A stretch of DNA of 14,101 nucleotides from Larix sibirica (GCA_004151065.3 NWUY0300125472.1:1-14101); one strand, 5' to 3'. Counted from the stretch's first letter, positions 1 through 8,569 are shown. Program-made: numbers and translations. Notes: generated by a model not told the origin, from the letters alone.

Positions 1-430
1 ATTCCATTTTAATGCTTATGTGGGATTTTAGGTTTAAAGGTTTTCCAATGCATTTCTTTTAGTATTTTATGTGAATTTACGATTAAACATTGGAAATAGA
101 ACATATCCTCACTTGAGATTGGGTTAGTTTGTTAGTTGTTACATGAATTGGACTAGTTGTTGCAGGAACTTGACTTCTTGTAACTATGTAGTTTTGGTCT
201 TACTTCAAATTCGTGGGTCTAATTTGTCTTTCGTCTTCAAACAGGGAAGGTTTGCTATGGATTTGGGACCATCATTCAAATATCTTGGATAGAGAAGAAT
301 CTTGGAGTTTTGGATAAGATATATTAGTAAAGATCTTAGAGTTATCTTTGACTCGCTATTTTTTAACAAATGGTTGTAACCACATGAGGAATTAGTGGAT
401 TTGAATTTATTATTTGTTATTTTAGTTTAT
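1..430. other. AT-rich stretch, no gene seen
   Basis: I see no coding region with recognisable protein similarity on either strand. The sequence could be the upstream part (U3) of the LTR-like stretch that follows, but no LTR boundary is visible and the window starts inside it. Confidence 0.4.
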
Positions 431-560
431 GAGCAAGTTCATGTATAAAAGAGTGTGCCTTCTTCATTCTATGGGAGGACTTGGATCATATGTACAATTT
501 ATGATGGAGTGAATAAAACTTCTTGAGATTTTCTCTCACGTAGATTGTAATTTTATAGTT
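431..560 (+). promoter_or_regulatory. LTR-like promoter and poly(A) signal
   Basis: A TATA box (TATAAAA, 444-450) is followed 62 bp later by a poly(A) signal (AATAAA, 512-517) and a pyrimidine-rich stretch (TTTTCTCTC, 530-538). A core promoter this close to a polyadenylation signal, with no open frame between them, is typical of the U3-R-U5 region of plant LTR retrotransposons. No paired LTR, TG/CA ends or convincing primer-binding site was found. A solo or truncated LTR is therefore an inference, and a chance arrangement in AT-rich DNA is possible. Confidence 0.3.
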
Positions 561-1668
561 TTATGTGTAGCATGATTTAATTTATTTTATAATGGTATAG
601 TTAGTTTGCTGTGACAAATTTTTAGGAGACAGAGCCCACTCCATGAGAACATGGTTGTCTTTTATTTATGCAATTCGATTTCATAGTTAGACTTTATATT
701 GATGCAAGTGTGGTGTGTTTCTGTTTCCTGCAATGTTATTTAGTTTTTATCATAATTTGCCAACAACAAAATGATGATTTATGGAAAGATGGAAACTTCA
801 AGATCATGCAAAGAGATAACTTGGTGACAACAAGGTACTAGTAGCATGGTTGGTGCCTAAGTACATGATCATCACCAAGAGTGGTTGAGTTAGCTTTTGA
901 TTTCATGCAAGAGTGTTTCCTTTATGCAAGTGTGTTTAGTACTTTTATTTTCTTAAAACTTAGTTTTTTTTTGTGAGTGTTCAAAGTAGGTAAGTACTAC
1001 AAATGATCTAATTCTGCACATACGGTGTGTGCATTTCACAAGTTTACATACTCCAGATTGATAATTAAATGTAAAATAAGGTTTAGGCATGTAAATCATT
1101 TGACAAAGTGTAACCAAGTAAACGACACATAATAATAATAATTCCAAGTGTAGGTTGGGGAAGGTTGTCAGGTGTAGCAGGTCCAAGTGACAGGTAGCTC
1201 AAGGTGAAGGTATGGGCATGCATTGAGTGAAGAGGTGTAGTTCACCATCGAGTAAGTGCAGACGACCAAGTCTCCATGCCAAGAGACAGGTACTACTACA
1301 AAGCAGCTGGGGACCAATAAGAAAAAAAGTTCAGTGTTCTCTAGCGTTGTGATACTTGCCGTTTTACTATCCAACTATGATAATAATGTTAAGGGATCCT
1401 CCATATTCCCTCTTATTGTATAATATTAGCCAAGGAATTGTTAACATAGTACGAGGAAGATAGAAGCATTGTACTCAATCCATTTATCATTTGATCCCCT
1501 AAAATTAATCGTAGATGATCTGACCTCTACTTATAACTAGTATTTAGAAAAGCCAAATTAGACTCGCCAAAGTTTTAGTTTTCTTAATTATTTTGAAAAT
1601 TGATTACATCACATGGGTCGATGTCACCTTTTGTTATGCTCACATCTGACCAATTTGAAAGACACACA
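561..1668. other. No gene seen
   Basis: Short open frames on the minus strand around 953-1374 have no recognisable domain, biased composition and no supporting context, so I treat them as noise. Small words such as TTATGCAAGTGTG recur around 702 and 923 without building a clear repeat. I can support no functional element here. Confidence 0.5.
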
Positions 1669-1811
1669 CATTGGGCCATCAACCTTGTTCAAATAATGCC
1701 CATCGGGCCCATTCGAACATTAAATACATTGGGCATTTGGTCTGCTTTCGAACATCAACGCATTGGGCCCATTCGAAACATTTTGCATTGTCCATTGGGT
1801 TGCTTTGAAAG
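1669..1811. repeat. Degenerate minisatellite, CATTGGGCCCATTCGAA core
   Basis: Five consecutive degenerate units start with CATTGGG or a one-base variant, at 1669, 1701, 1727, 1761 and 1786, with lengths of about 32, 26, 34, 25 and 26 bp. The best-preserved units (1701 and 1761) read CAT(T/C)GGGCCCATTCGAA. They carry two short palindromes, GGGCCC and TTCGAA, at a fixed distance. The remaining units keep only one of the two palindromes or decayed forms. A short plus-strand open frame runs through, but the variable unit length makes a coding repeat unlikely. Confidence 0.6.
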
Positions 1812-1917
1812 AAGCACCCAATCCTAAGGGAATGGACCATCTAGTTCCCCATTTGAATAACTACCTTGAGGTGAAGGAAGAAAGGGCCATCAAGTCCATT
1901 TCGAAACATCCATGCAA

Positions 1918-2024
1918 TTTTTTTTTGCAAGCTAGTACCAACAGGGATTTGAACTTGTGACCTTCCATTTACAACTTCTCATCTCAATTTATCATTACCA
2001 GTTTCTCTACCCCCTGTGGGATAC
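1918..2024 (-). mobile_element. tRNA-derived SINE-like copy A
   Basis: Read on the minus strand, the copy begins TATCCCACAGGGGGTAGA, contains a B-box-like AGTTCAAATCC preceded by AAGGTCACA, and ends in a run of A after GCTTGC. An RNA polymerase III B box (consensus GGTTCGANTCC) in a unit of about 107 bp with a short A tail is the pattern of plant tRNA-derived SINEs. Copy B at 2112-2216 shares the head, the B-box block and the A tail in the same orientation, which is the main support. The middle is poorly conserved between copies and the A box is weak. Confidence 0.5.
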
Positions 2025-2111
2025 ATATATTGTTATAAAGCATCAGTATCGTTAAAAAATTTGGTGTGCATAGATGTTATATTTATTATCAAGCACTAGT
2101 GCATATATTGG

Positions 2112-2216
2112 TTTTTTTGTAAGGCGCATACCCACAGAGTTTGAACCAGTGACCTTATGCAAGGAGTGCCTTAACAGTACACCCATTCACCATCTATTCT
2201 ACACCCTGTGGGATAC
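2112..2216 (-). mobile_element. tRNA-derived SINE-like copy B
   Basis: Minus strand: TATCCCACAGGGTGTAGA at the head, a possible A-box-like GGTGTACTGTTAAGGCA, then AAGGTCACTGGTTCAAACTC, where GGTTCAAACTC is close to the tRNA B box. It ends with GCGCCTTAC and seven A. The region between head and tail resembles a degraded tRNA. It lies 87 bp from copy A in the same orientation. No flanking target-site duplication was found by eye. Confidence 0.55.
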
Positions 2217-2799
2217 CATGACAATGGTTGATTAAATGTCTAAATGGAATTATATTGACTAAGTTAAGTAAGGTTAATTTTAAGTATATCTAGTGAAGTT
2301 GATTAAGATGCAACAATGATGATGATAGTGGTGATAATGATGATGTTAATTTATATCACATTTTAATATTATTAATTAGGTTTAAGTTAAGAATAATTAG
2401 AGTTAATCAGGGCTTTATTTATATGTGATGCTTGAGGAGTAAAATAAGGTTACATCACATTTACACAAATTACAAAATGAATAAAAAGGGGTTATGCCAC
2501 CTCATACTATTGAAAAATATGTATGCCACAATTTGACATGTTAGAAGGGAAAAATATGGTTATGTAGCATTGCCATTCCAAAAAAGGAGTAAAAGAGTTT
2601 CATGTGGCGTTTTTACAATAGCTAACGTTGGCTAAGGATTGGACATGTGTGATTTCCCCCCTCACAAGTTTATTTTTTTCTCTAATTCAAGTACGAGTAT
2701 CTTCATGAGTCCAATATTAAAAAATTCCAAGGATTAATAGATTTCACAAAATGTGAGATGGATTATTGGGTTAAAATACTACAAAGAGTTATGCCAATC
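2217..2799. other. No gene seen; short GAT microsatellite
   Basis: This AT-rich stretch has no recognisable protein similarity. The only ordered sequence is an imperfect GAT/TGA trinucleotide run at 2316-2345. Poly-A and poly-T tracts are common. Confidence 0.5.
2316..2345. repeat. Imperfect (GAT)n microsatellite
   Basis: About ten GAT triplets with a few interruptions (GTG, AAT) are directly visible. No gene contains it. Confidence 0.75.
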
Positions 2800-2965
2800 A
2801 ATTGAACCATCTTCCCAAGGCATGTTTTTAATGAGGATACCATAGGTCATAAGTTCAAATCTAGTTGAGTCTCCTAGAGTTAATTTAATAACTATTGTGA
2901 TTGGTAGTTGACCTGTTCTCCATCCAAATATTTTAAGGGAAGGGGGAGGATCCCATGTGGTTTTC

Positions 2966-2966
<1 letters not shown>
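2800..2966 (+). mobile_element. Third tRNA-like (SINE-like) stretch
   Basis: On the plus strand, GGTCATAAGTTCAAATC (2846-2862) closely matches the B-box block of SINE-like copy A read on its own strand (GGTCACAAGTTCAAATC). Downstream sequence runs into a perfect dinucleotide repeat, a common 3' tail of plant SINEs. The head motif of copies A and B is absent and the A box is not clear, so it may be a different family or a fragment. Confidence 0.35.

Positions 2967-3000
<34 letters not shown>
2967..3000. repeat. (AC)17 microsatellite
   Basis: A perfect run of 17 AC dinucleotides. Both strands are open through it, which produces spurious TH-rich and CV-rich open frames. It follows the third tRNA-like stretch directly and may have grown from its tail. 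Confidence 0.95.
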
Positions 3001-3002
<2 letters not shown>

Positions 3003-4500
3003 CCTTCTTGAGCTCCATAAGGTTACCAACCACTATTATTGTCGGCAATTTAACGACCCTTCATTTGGTTATTCCAAGGAAGAGAGAGAGATCCATGATA
3101 TGTGGAGAAGAAGAGGGGATATTTTGAAGTTTTAATTGGAATATTTATATATTATTTTTCAAGAAAATTCTCATGGGAAAATTCCATGAATTTCCTTACA
3201 TTTTGTATATGGTACCCTATTCAAACCTATTGGTAGATATAGTGGTACCTATATTAGTTAGGGTATGGAGTGAAGCACACAGAATAGGAATCTAACATAA
3301 TATCCCAAGTTCACCCTCTAAGTTTATTTGTTTAATTTTGGACATTATTAAATTATTTTGATATTGTAATTAAAGGTCAGAAACATTAGACAACATAAAC
3401 AATAGATGGTGTGCAAGTAAGTTTGATTTATTTAATTATTTGTGTATTTCATGTTTTCCAAATATGTCAAGTGAGTAGAACTTAAAGAGACATGAAGATA
3501 AGGTATGGTAGGAGGGACAAGTAACATGAGGGATAAAACCATACAAGTATCCTAATGATATTAATTTAAAGAGATAAACTACTCCAAAACGCTAAATACC
3601 CTTCTGAGTTGTCATCCTCTATTTAATGTAAAGAAATAACTAAAAATAGTAGACTATTAATACAAAAGGGGAGAATTAATGAGAAAAGGGAGAAATTTTC
3701 CCTTAAGGAGAACAACCTATGAAAGAAAATTGAATAAGGATTTATTGGGAAAGGAAAAAGAAAATATGTGAAGAGAAGAGGGATAAAACGCTCATCATGT
3801 CTTTTAGGTTGCAAGCAAGTGATGCATAGTTCTAAGTTCATCCAGGTTCTATTGGAAATTCTCTATGGCTATAGAGTGGTAGTTTGTAGTGAAAGCCTTG
3901 AAGGCCTGTGATATTGGCAAGGTTGCTAGTGTTTAGAACATGATCAAAGATGGAAAAATATACCTTAGACTATGGTAGTGGAAGTAGAGTACGAATCCAT
4001 GTAAATCTTAGTACCATTCACAACACTGAGTTTGTGCCAGGTATTAGCTGAGGATATGTCTATAAACTATTTCGTACTGGTTAGTCATGTGTTAAAAAGG
4101 GTAGTAATAACCTCCTGAATTAAATATTGAATTTTATTAGACCTCTGGAAAACTTGGCTAGCTCAAGGGTGATTAAATAGTTAAGAGGAAAGGAACTCTT
4201 GTAATATATGGTTAGGAGGTTTGGTCTACTCATTTGGCCTATTTGGAAATATTCAATATTGAACATATAATTAAATTATTTTTGTATCAACTCTATGTTG
4301 TTTTTAAATGAAAAGATTATGGTTTTTGTAATGTTATTATTGAGAATTGGTTGCATGTTTATTCTTGTTAATCTAGAGACATAAATTGATATAAGTGAAT
4401 TATCTTGATATTATTGTATCTGGTTAATTGAAGTTTAATTTGTATAAAATATTTTCTGCTAGTATATGTTTAGTTACTCTAACATAAATATAAACAGTAT
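3001..4500. other. No gene seen
   Basis: AT-rich sequence without recognisable coding potential. The minus-strand frame at 3623-3841 is rich in F, L and S, as expected from purine-rich noncoding DNA read in reverse, and shows no domain. A 12 bp palindrome, TTCAATATTGAA (4252-4263), is the only symmetric feature I noted, and it could be chance. Confidence 0.5.
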
Positions 4501-4521
4501 AAACCCTAATGGGCTATATAA
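4501..4521 (+). promoter_or_regulatory. Telo-box, site II-like and TATA cluster
   Basis: AAACCCTAA (4501-4509) is followed at once by TGGGCT (4510-4515), overlapping TATATAA (4515-4521). Telo boxes next to TGGGCY site II motifs are known in promoters of plant translation and cell-cycle genes. No open frame with recognisable similarity follows within the next 1 kb, so this may be a relic promoter, part of a transposon or chance. Confidence 0.3.
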
Positions 4522-5230
4522 GAGATGTTACTAGTTAAATAATTGTAGCATGTAAAAATAATGTTTATTATTATCCAGAAGTTTAATATTGGATAACTAG
4601 ATATGATTATGCTAAAAAGAGTTATGTTTCAATCCTATTATTAAATAAACAATATACAAATATGGAAGATAAATTTAGAACACAAGTAAATGAATGCATA
4701 GTTATTGTTCATTATAAGAACATAATACAATCATTTGTAAATAAATATGTATACTATGGATAGAAGATTCAAGGAAGATTTTGTATATTATTGATGCATT
4801 GTTCTTATAAACAAAATTTTTTTATTATAACTCGACTTCAAAGGCATGCACAAGGAAAATTGTAATATTCCCAATGCAATTCTAGACAATTTTTTTGTTT
4901 GAGTGTGATAATTTGTCACAATAATTGCATACTACTCATTTAGGAAATTCTTTAAACACTTTGCATGTATCTCAAATAGAAATTATGTCAAACATTTTTC
5001 AAGTAACCATACAAACATACAATGAGAGAGAGAAAATATAGAAATTTTATTATGGATGGAACTTGATATAAGTATCTATGGTTTCTATAGCAGCTACAAC
5101 AAAACTACACAAATATTAAATACCGAAAATATGCACGGATCCTACATAGATGATGTATCCACCTCAAGAGATCCCTAAGCCACGAACCCTCCTCAAGTGT
5201 GATGATGCTCTGCTCCTCGATCTACCTTCT
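4522..5230. other. No gene seen
   Basis: Very AT-rich to about 5100, then more GC-rich. The minus strand carries AATAAAAT around 5045-5052, which could be a poly(A) signal for something transcribed leftward across 5100-5950, but no product can be recognised. Confidence 0.4.
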
Positions 5231-5596
5231 CAAGAAATTTATCTCTCTCTAGAGAAATTCCCCCCCTTTAGATGAATTCAACTCTCTTCAATGAATTCAT
5301 CCCTTGTCAGTGAATTCGGCCCCCTCTAGTAAATTTCGACCCAATCCTAGTGAAATTCATCCTACTAGTGAAATTCGGCTCGTTTAGTGAAGTTAAACCC
5401 CTCCAGTGAAGTTCGTCCCCTCTAGTGAAATTTGGTCTTTTCCCAGTGAAGTTCGTCTTGCTTGTGAAGTTCTGCCGAGTCCTAGTGAAATTTGGATTGC
5501 TAGTTAATTTTGAACCCTCCAGTGAATTTCGGCCCCTTTAGTGAAATTCGACATTGTCTCAATGAACTCGACCCTCACCCAGTAAATTCCCCCCCA
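5231..5596. repeat. Array of about 19 degenerate 18-21 bp units
   Basis: Units start at about 5231, 5252, 5271, 5291, 5311, 5330, 5351, 5369, 5388, 5407, 5426, 5447, 5465, 5486, 5504, 5523, 5542, 5563 and 5583. The recurring core is TGAA(A/G)TTCG, followed by a pyrimidine-rich spacer ending in CTAG or CCAG. Unit length varies between 18 and 21 bp while the core persists. No frame stays open on either strand, so it is not a coding repeat. The region is more GC-rich than its flanks. I recognise no known repeat family. Confidence 0.75.
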
Positions 5597-6149
5597 AAAG
5601 AAAGGCTCCCAAGCATGATGCTACTCACAAAATAGAATATGTATCACCGAATGAAACTCAAATGGAAACCCTGGGTGGATTTCCCTCTCATCTAGCTAAG
5701 GTGGGTCTCTTACCACCGAAATCAAACAATTATGGAAGGGTTTTTCCAAACCTTAATGAAAACTCTGGATCACCAGACATACATGTTGGCGCAGATCTAC
5801 TTCGACTAGGTTTCACTTAACTAATCACCAACAAAACCCAAGACACCGACCCTTTCAGCATCATCTGCGAAGCAAGTGAAGTCTCACCCGAGGTATCTAT
5901 GGGAACTGCAGGAACCATATTTTTGCAATGGCGAAGGGGTGCAACATGAAACTACTAACCATAACATTTTGGTCCTTGACAGAACACAAAGTCTCACAAA
6001 TCACATAGATTGCATATAGGTCATTTAATTAGCTGCTATATATATCTATTAACAAAGCAATATCCATATTATTCATACTTACACATTATTTAACATTTAT
6101 ACATCAATATACATAATGTAACATAATACATATTACATCATATCATCAT
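5597..6149. other. Unassigned stretch between repeat array and LTR
   Basis: 5600-5960 is less AT-rich than most of the window, and short minus-strand frames have balanced composition but are broken by stops, with no family recognised. From 6000 to 6150 it becomes extremely AT-rich with TATA/CATA runs. Part may be the U5 end of the minus-strand LTR, whose boundary I could not fix, or the old insertion-site flank. Confidence 0.35.
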
Positions 6150-6213
6150 TCATACACATTGAACACCAGATTTAACGTGGAAACCCANGGGAGAAAACCA
6201 TGGAATCGCTTTC

Positions 6214-6219
6214 TTTATT
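6214..6219 (-). terminator. Probable LTR poly(A) signal
   Basis: AATAAA on the minus strand within GTGAATAAAGAAAGC, downstream of the TATA-like box, as expected for the R region of an LTR. Confidence 0.4.
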
Positions 6220-6456
6220 CACGAGTCACAGTAAAATAAGCACTTCATGTCTGCATCAATGACTTACAGATTTCTTCCTTCTCTTTACAATGGATATGTG
6301 CACACATCTTGTAGATCATGTGACTCTCTTCTCACAACATGCAATTTTTTCGACATACAGACCAAAAAGGCCAAACAAAATATTGACAAAGACGAACCCG
6401 AAGACTGCCAAAAGATCAACCAATGAACTAACAAACCCAAAAATCCCAACCCCTTA

Positions 6457-6466
6457 CATATTTAAA
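6457..6466 (-). promoter_or_regulatory. Probable LTR TATA box
   Basis: TTTAAATATG on the minus strand, about 500 bp into the LTR and about 240 bp before its poly(A) signal. This is a plausible core promoter for the element's transcript, judged from position and composition only. Confidence 0.4.
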
Positions 6467-6968
6467 GGGTGCACACAACCTGCCCCACTCCCACTACTCC
6501 ACTTACTAAACTACTAGACTCATAAATGTATGTAGAAACAAAATCCTAACTAACTTACCCAACTCCACCCTTGATGTATTCAAAATACCCATCTTCCTTG
6601 ATTCTTGACAGCTACGTCGGAGATGACCCTTCTTCAGGAGACCACTTCGCTTTAAATTTGTTCACAAAAAAATTATTCAACCCAAAACTGCTCAAAACTT
6701 TACCCAGACCAACAATACATAAGAGATCAAATCCAAATCATACCCATCATGTGAGGTGTTGCCCCTCTTTTATTTTCCTCTTAATCTCCATACCGTGGGA
6801 AATACCATGAAACACACAATACCACCTAGCCACTTTTTAGAAGTAAAAAACCCTTTCTAACCTAAGTGGCGTCAAAATGACTCCCAAATTTATTGACTAT
6901 ATCCTATGGGAGTCAAATAGGATACTCAATCATCCTATTGGTAACATGAAGTGGAAGGGGGAATGACA

Positions 6969-6981
6969 CTCCTCCCTTCCT
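6969..6981 (-). other. Polypurine tract
   Basis: AGGAAGGGAGGAG on the minus strand abuts TGTCATTC of the LTR. In LTR retrotransposons this tract primes plus-strand DNA synthesis and always sits directly upstream of the 3' LTR. It also codes for the last residues of the chromovirus reading frame, an overlap known in chromoviruses. Confidence 0.75.
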
Positions 6982-7522
6982 AAGATTTATTGTCCTCAAG
7001 CAACTCCAATGTGGGATGCTATAAGATCTACCCTCCCTCCCATGTAGCATACTTAGTGGGAAAATATCTCCATCTAACCAGGTACTCTCAAATCACCCCA
7101 CTTCTCAATCTCCTCTCCCTGAGATCAATAATTCTCTTTGGAGTCAAAACCAATTGTCCTTCCACGTCCAACGAAGGAAGGTCTACTAAAGTGGTGGCCT
7201 TTTATCCCAATGCCTTTTTAAGGCAAAATACATGGAATACATTGTGGATATCACTACCCTTTGGAAACTCTAGCTCATATGCCACCTCACCGACTCTGCT
7301 TATCACCCTGTATGGTCCATAGAAGTGAGGCTTCAGTTTCTCTACGCCACTCTTCTTCAGTGAGGATTGTCTATATGGCTACAATCTCAAGAATATTAGA
7401 TCCCCAACCTCAAATTTGCACTTTATCATGTGCATGTTTGCATACATATTCTATTGATTATGGGAAACCTATAAATTCTCCTTTAGGATTCTCAATATGT
7501 CCTGACTCTCTTGCAACCAATA
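6982..7522 (-). pseudogene. Chromovirus integrase C-terminus with chromodomain
   Basis: A single minus-strand frame from 7522 to the polypurine tract shows, in order, YWLQESQDIL, FEVGDL, PYRQSSLKKSG, KPHFYGPYRV and a block ending NVFHV..CLKKALG (the GPY/F-type module after the integrase core). A chromodomain follows: EYLVRW (7070-7087), then ATWE. In chromoviruses this domain binds chromatin marks and steers integration. The frame has no indel but eight stops. At every stop the family normally has Q or R, so all fit C-to-T changes (CAG to TAG, CAA to TAA, CGA to TGA). It adjoins a Tat-like integrase core, not a chromovirus one. Galadriel- or Tcn1-like affinity is possible but unverified. Confidence 0.85.
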
Positions 7523-7554
7523 TTAGTCCTTGGGGGCCATATATCTATATCTAG

Positions 7555-8458
7555 GACATGCTGCTGAAGGATTTTGTACATTGGAAGCTTTAAATGGATA
7601 GGAAAAGTGACATCAAGTCCATATACCATCTCAAATGGAATCTTCCCAATCGATTTTTTCCGTGTAATTCTATCTTCCCATACTGCATACTTCAACTTAT
7701 TGTCCCAACTTTTCTTATTGTCACCAATGGTATTCTTTACGATATTCATCAAGTTCTTGTTTCTTGACTCAGCCAATCCATTCCCTTGTGGATAATAATT
7801 TGAAGAGTGAGNGTAATATGATACCCTAATCAAAACAAAAATTAGATAGCTGACCTCCACTAAGTGCTTGGGAATTATCTGTAACGATTTTGGTTGGAGT
7901 CCCAAAACGAGTGATAATCCTTTCCTCAATGAAATATATAACAACATGTGTTGTATCCTTCTTGGTTGGGATAGCCTCAACGCATTTCGTAAAATAATAT
8001 GTATTTGTCAGTATCCACTTATGACAATTGCTATATGTTTCCTTGAATTCATGAATAAAATCCAATCCCACTACCGAAATGGCACCTCATGACTATGATC
8101 GGTTGCAATGGCAATGTTGGAAGTTTCTGCTTCCCGGTAAAGAGTTGACAAGCCGGAATATTTGTGCATGTCTTGGAAAATAACTAGCAAATAGTAACCT
8201 GATCTCAAAATCTTGTGAGCAATAGTAGGTGTTGAATGATGACCATTACAAATGCCTTTTTGGATTTCTTCCATTAATTTGTTTTCTTCTGGAGGTTCAA
8301 GGCACATGAGAATCATACCATCTTGATTCATCCATCCAAGTCCTTGCAATAATTGATCCCCAACGAGGTCCAAGAAACAATATTTGGAGACCTTCAACTT
8401 CAAAGATATTTTCTTGTGATCAGGAAGGTGGCCAAGACATGAAAGATTCTTCAATTAG
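7555..8458 (-). pseudogene. Tat-like integrase core, broken
   Basis: Integrase inserts the element's cDNA into chromosomes. Visible in order are a linker (KNLSCLGHLPDHKK, near 8450), the N-terminal zinc-binding region (EEIQKGICNGHH.., HKILRSGYY) with its cysteine half split across frames (CQLFTGKQKLP), then WGLDFIHEF-like, YYFTK..VEAIPTKK, TKIVTDN, and finally YYPQGNGLAESRNKNL and FEMVYGLDVTFPIHLKLP. Of the DDE triad, the first Asp is replaced by Tyr (codon 7997-7999); the second Asp (7877-7879) and the Glu (7768-7770) remain. Frameshifts lie near 8100 and 7820, the latter beside an undetermined base at 7812. The sequence is of non-chromoviral, Tat-like type and ends abruptly near 7555, where chromovirus sequence begins. 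Confidence 0.9.
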
Positions 8459-8569
8459 TACTCAATATCCTTGTACCAAGCACATTGTTAGATTTCTTTG
8501 ATAATTGTTGAGACCATAAGGGGAGGCCCCTCTTGTAGATCAAGGCCCTTTCGTTACCTTCTTCCATCA

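Larger units (their letters stand above)
6150..6968 (-). mobile_element. 3' LTR of the minus-strand Ty3/Gypsy element (end not fixed)
   Basis: On the minus strand the LTR begins TGTCATTC at 6968, immediately after a polypurine tract. This is where a plant Ty3/Gypsy 3' LTR must start. Inside are a TATA-like TTTAAATATG (6457-6466) and a poly(A) signal AATAAAG (6214-6219). The downstream segment includes TGGTTTTCTCCC and CCACGTTAAATCTGG, words familiar from plant LTR U5 regions. The far end is uncertain: no CA terminus, target duplication or second LTR copy was found, so the left limit is approximate. One undetermined base lies at 6188. Short plus-strand open frames at 6290-6810 are not genes. 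Confidence 0.65.

Noticed and set aside
953-1374. Overlapping minus-strand open frames of 68-77 codons
   Set aside because: No domain, no conserved motif and composition typical of chance frames in AT-rich DNA.
1918-2216. The two B-box-bearing segments as functional tRNA genes
   Set aside because: No cloverleaf, anticodon arm or acceptor stem can be formed; they fit degraded SINEs.
2779-3135. Open frames on both strands across 2779-3135
   Set aside because: They are held open by the (AC)17 run, which reads as CV or TH repeats; the flanks show no protein similarity.
4252-4263. 12 bp palindrome TTCAATATTGAA
   Set aside because: Short AT-rich palindromes are expected by chance in this composition.
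5231-5596. The short-unit array as a CRISPR array
   Set aside because: Units are only 18-21 bp, degenerate throughout, without unique spacers, and the context is plant nuclear DNA.
5785-5800. TTGGCGCAGATC as a primer-binding site on the plus strand
   Set aside because: Only the first six or seven bases resemble known plant primer-binding sites, and no LTR end precedes it.
6290-7554. Plus-strand frames of 75-110 codons
   Set aside because: They lie antisense to the LTR and to the chromovirus tail, whose minus-strand reading is clearly the real one.
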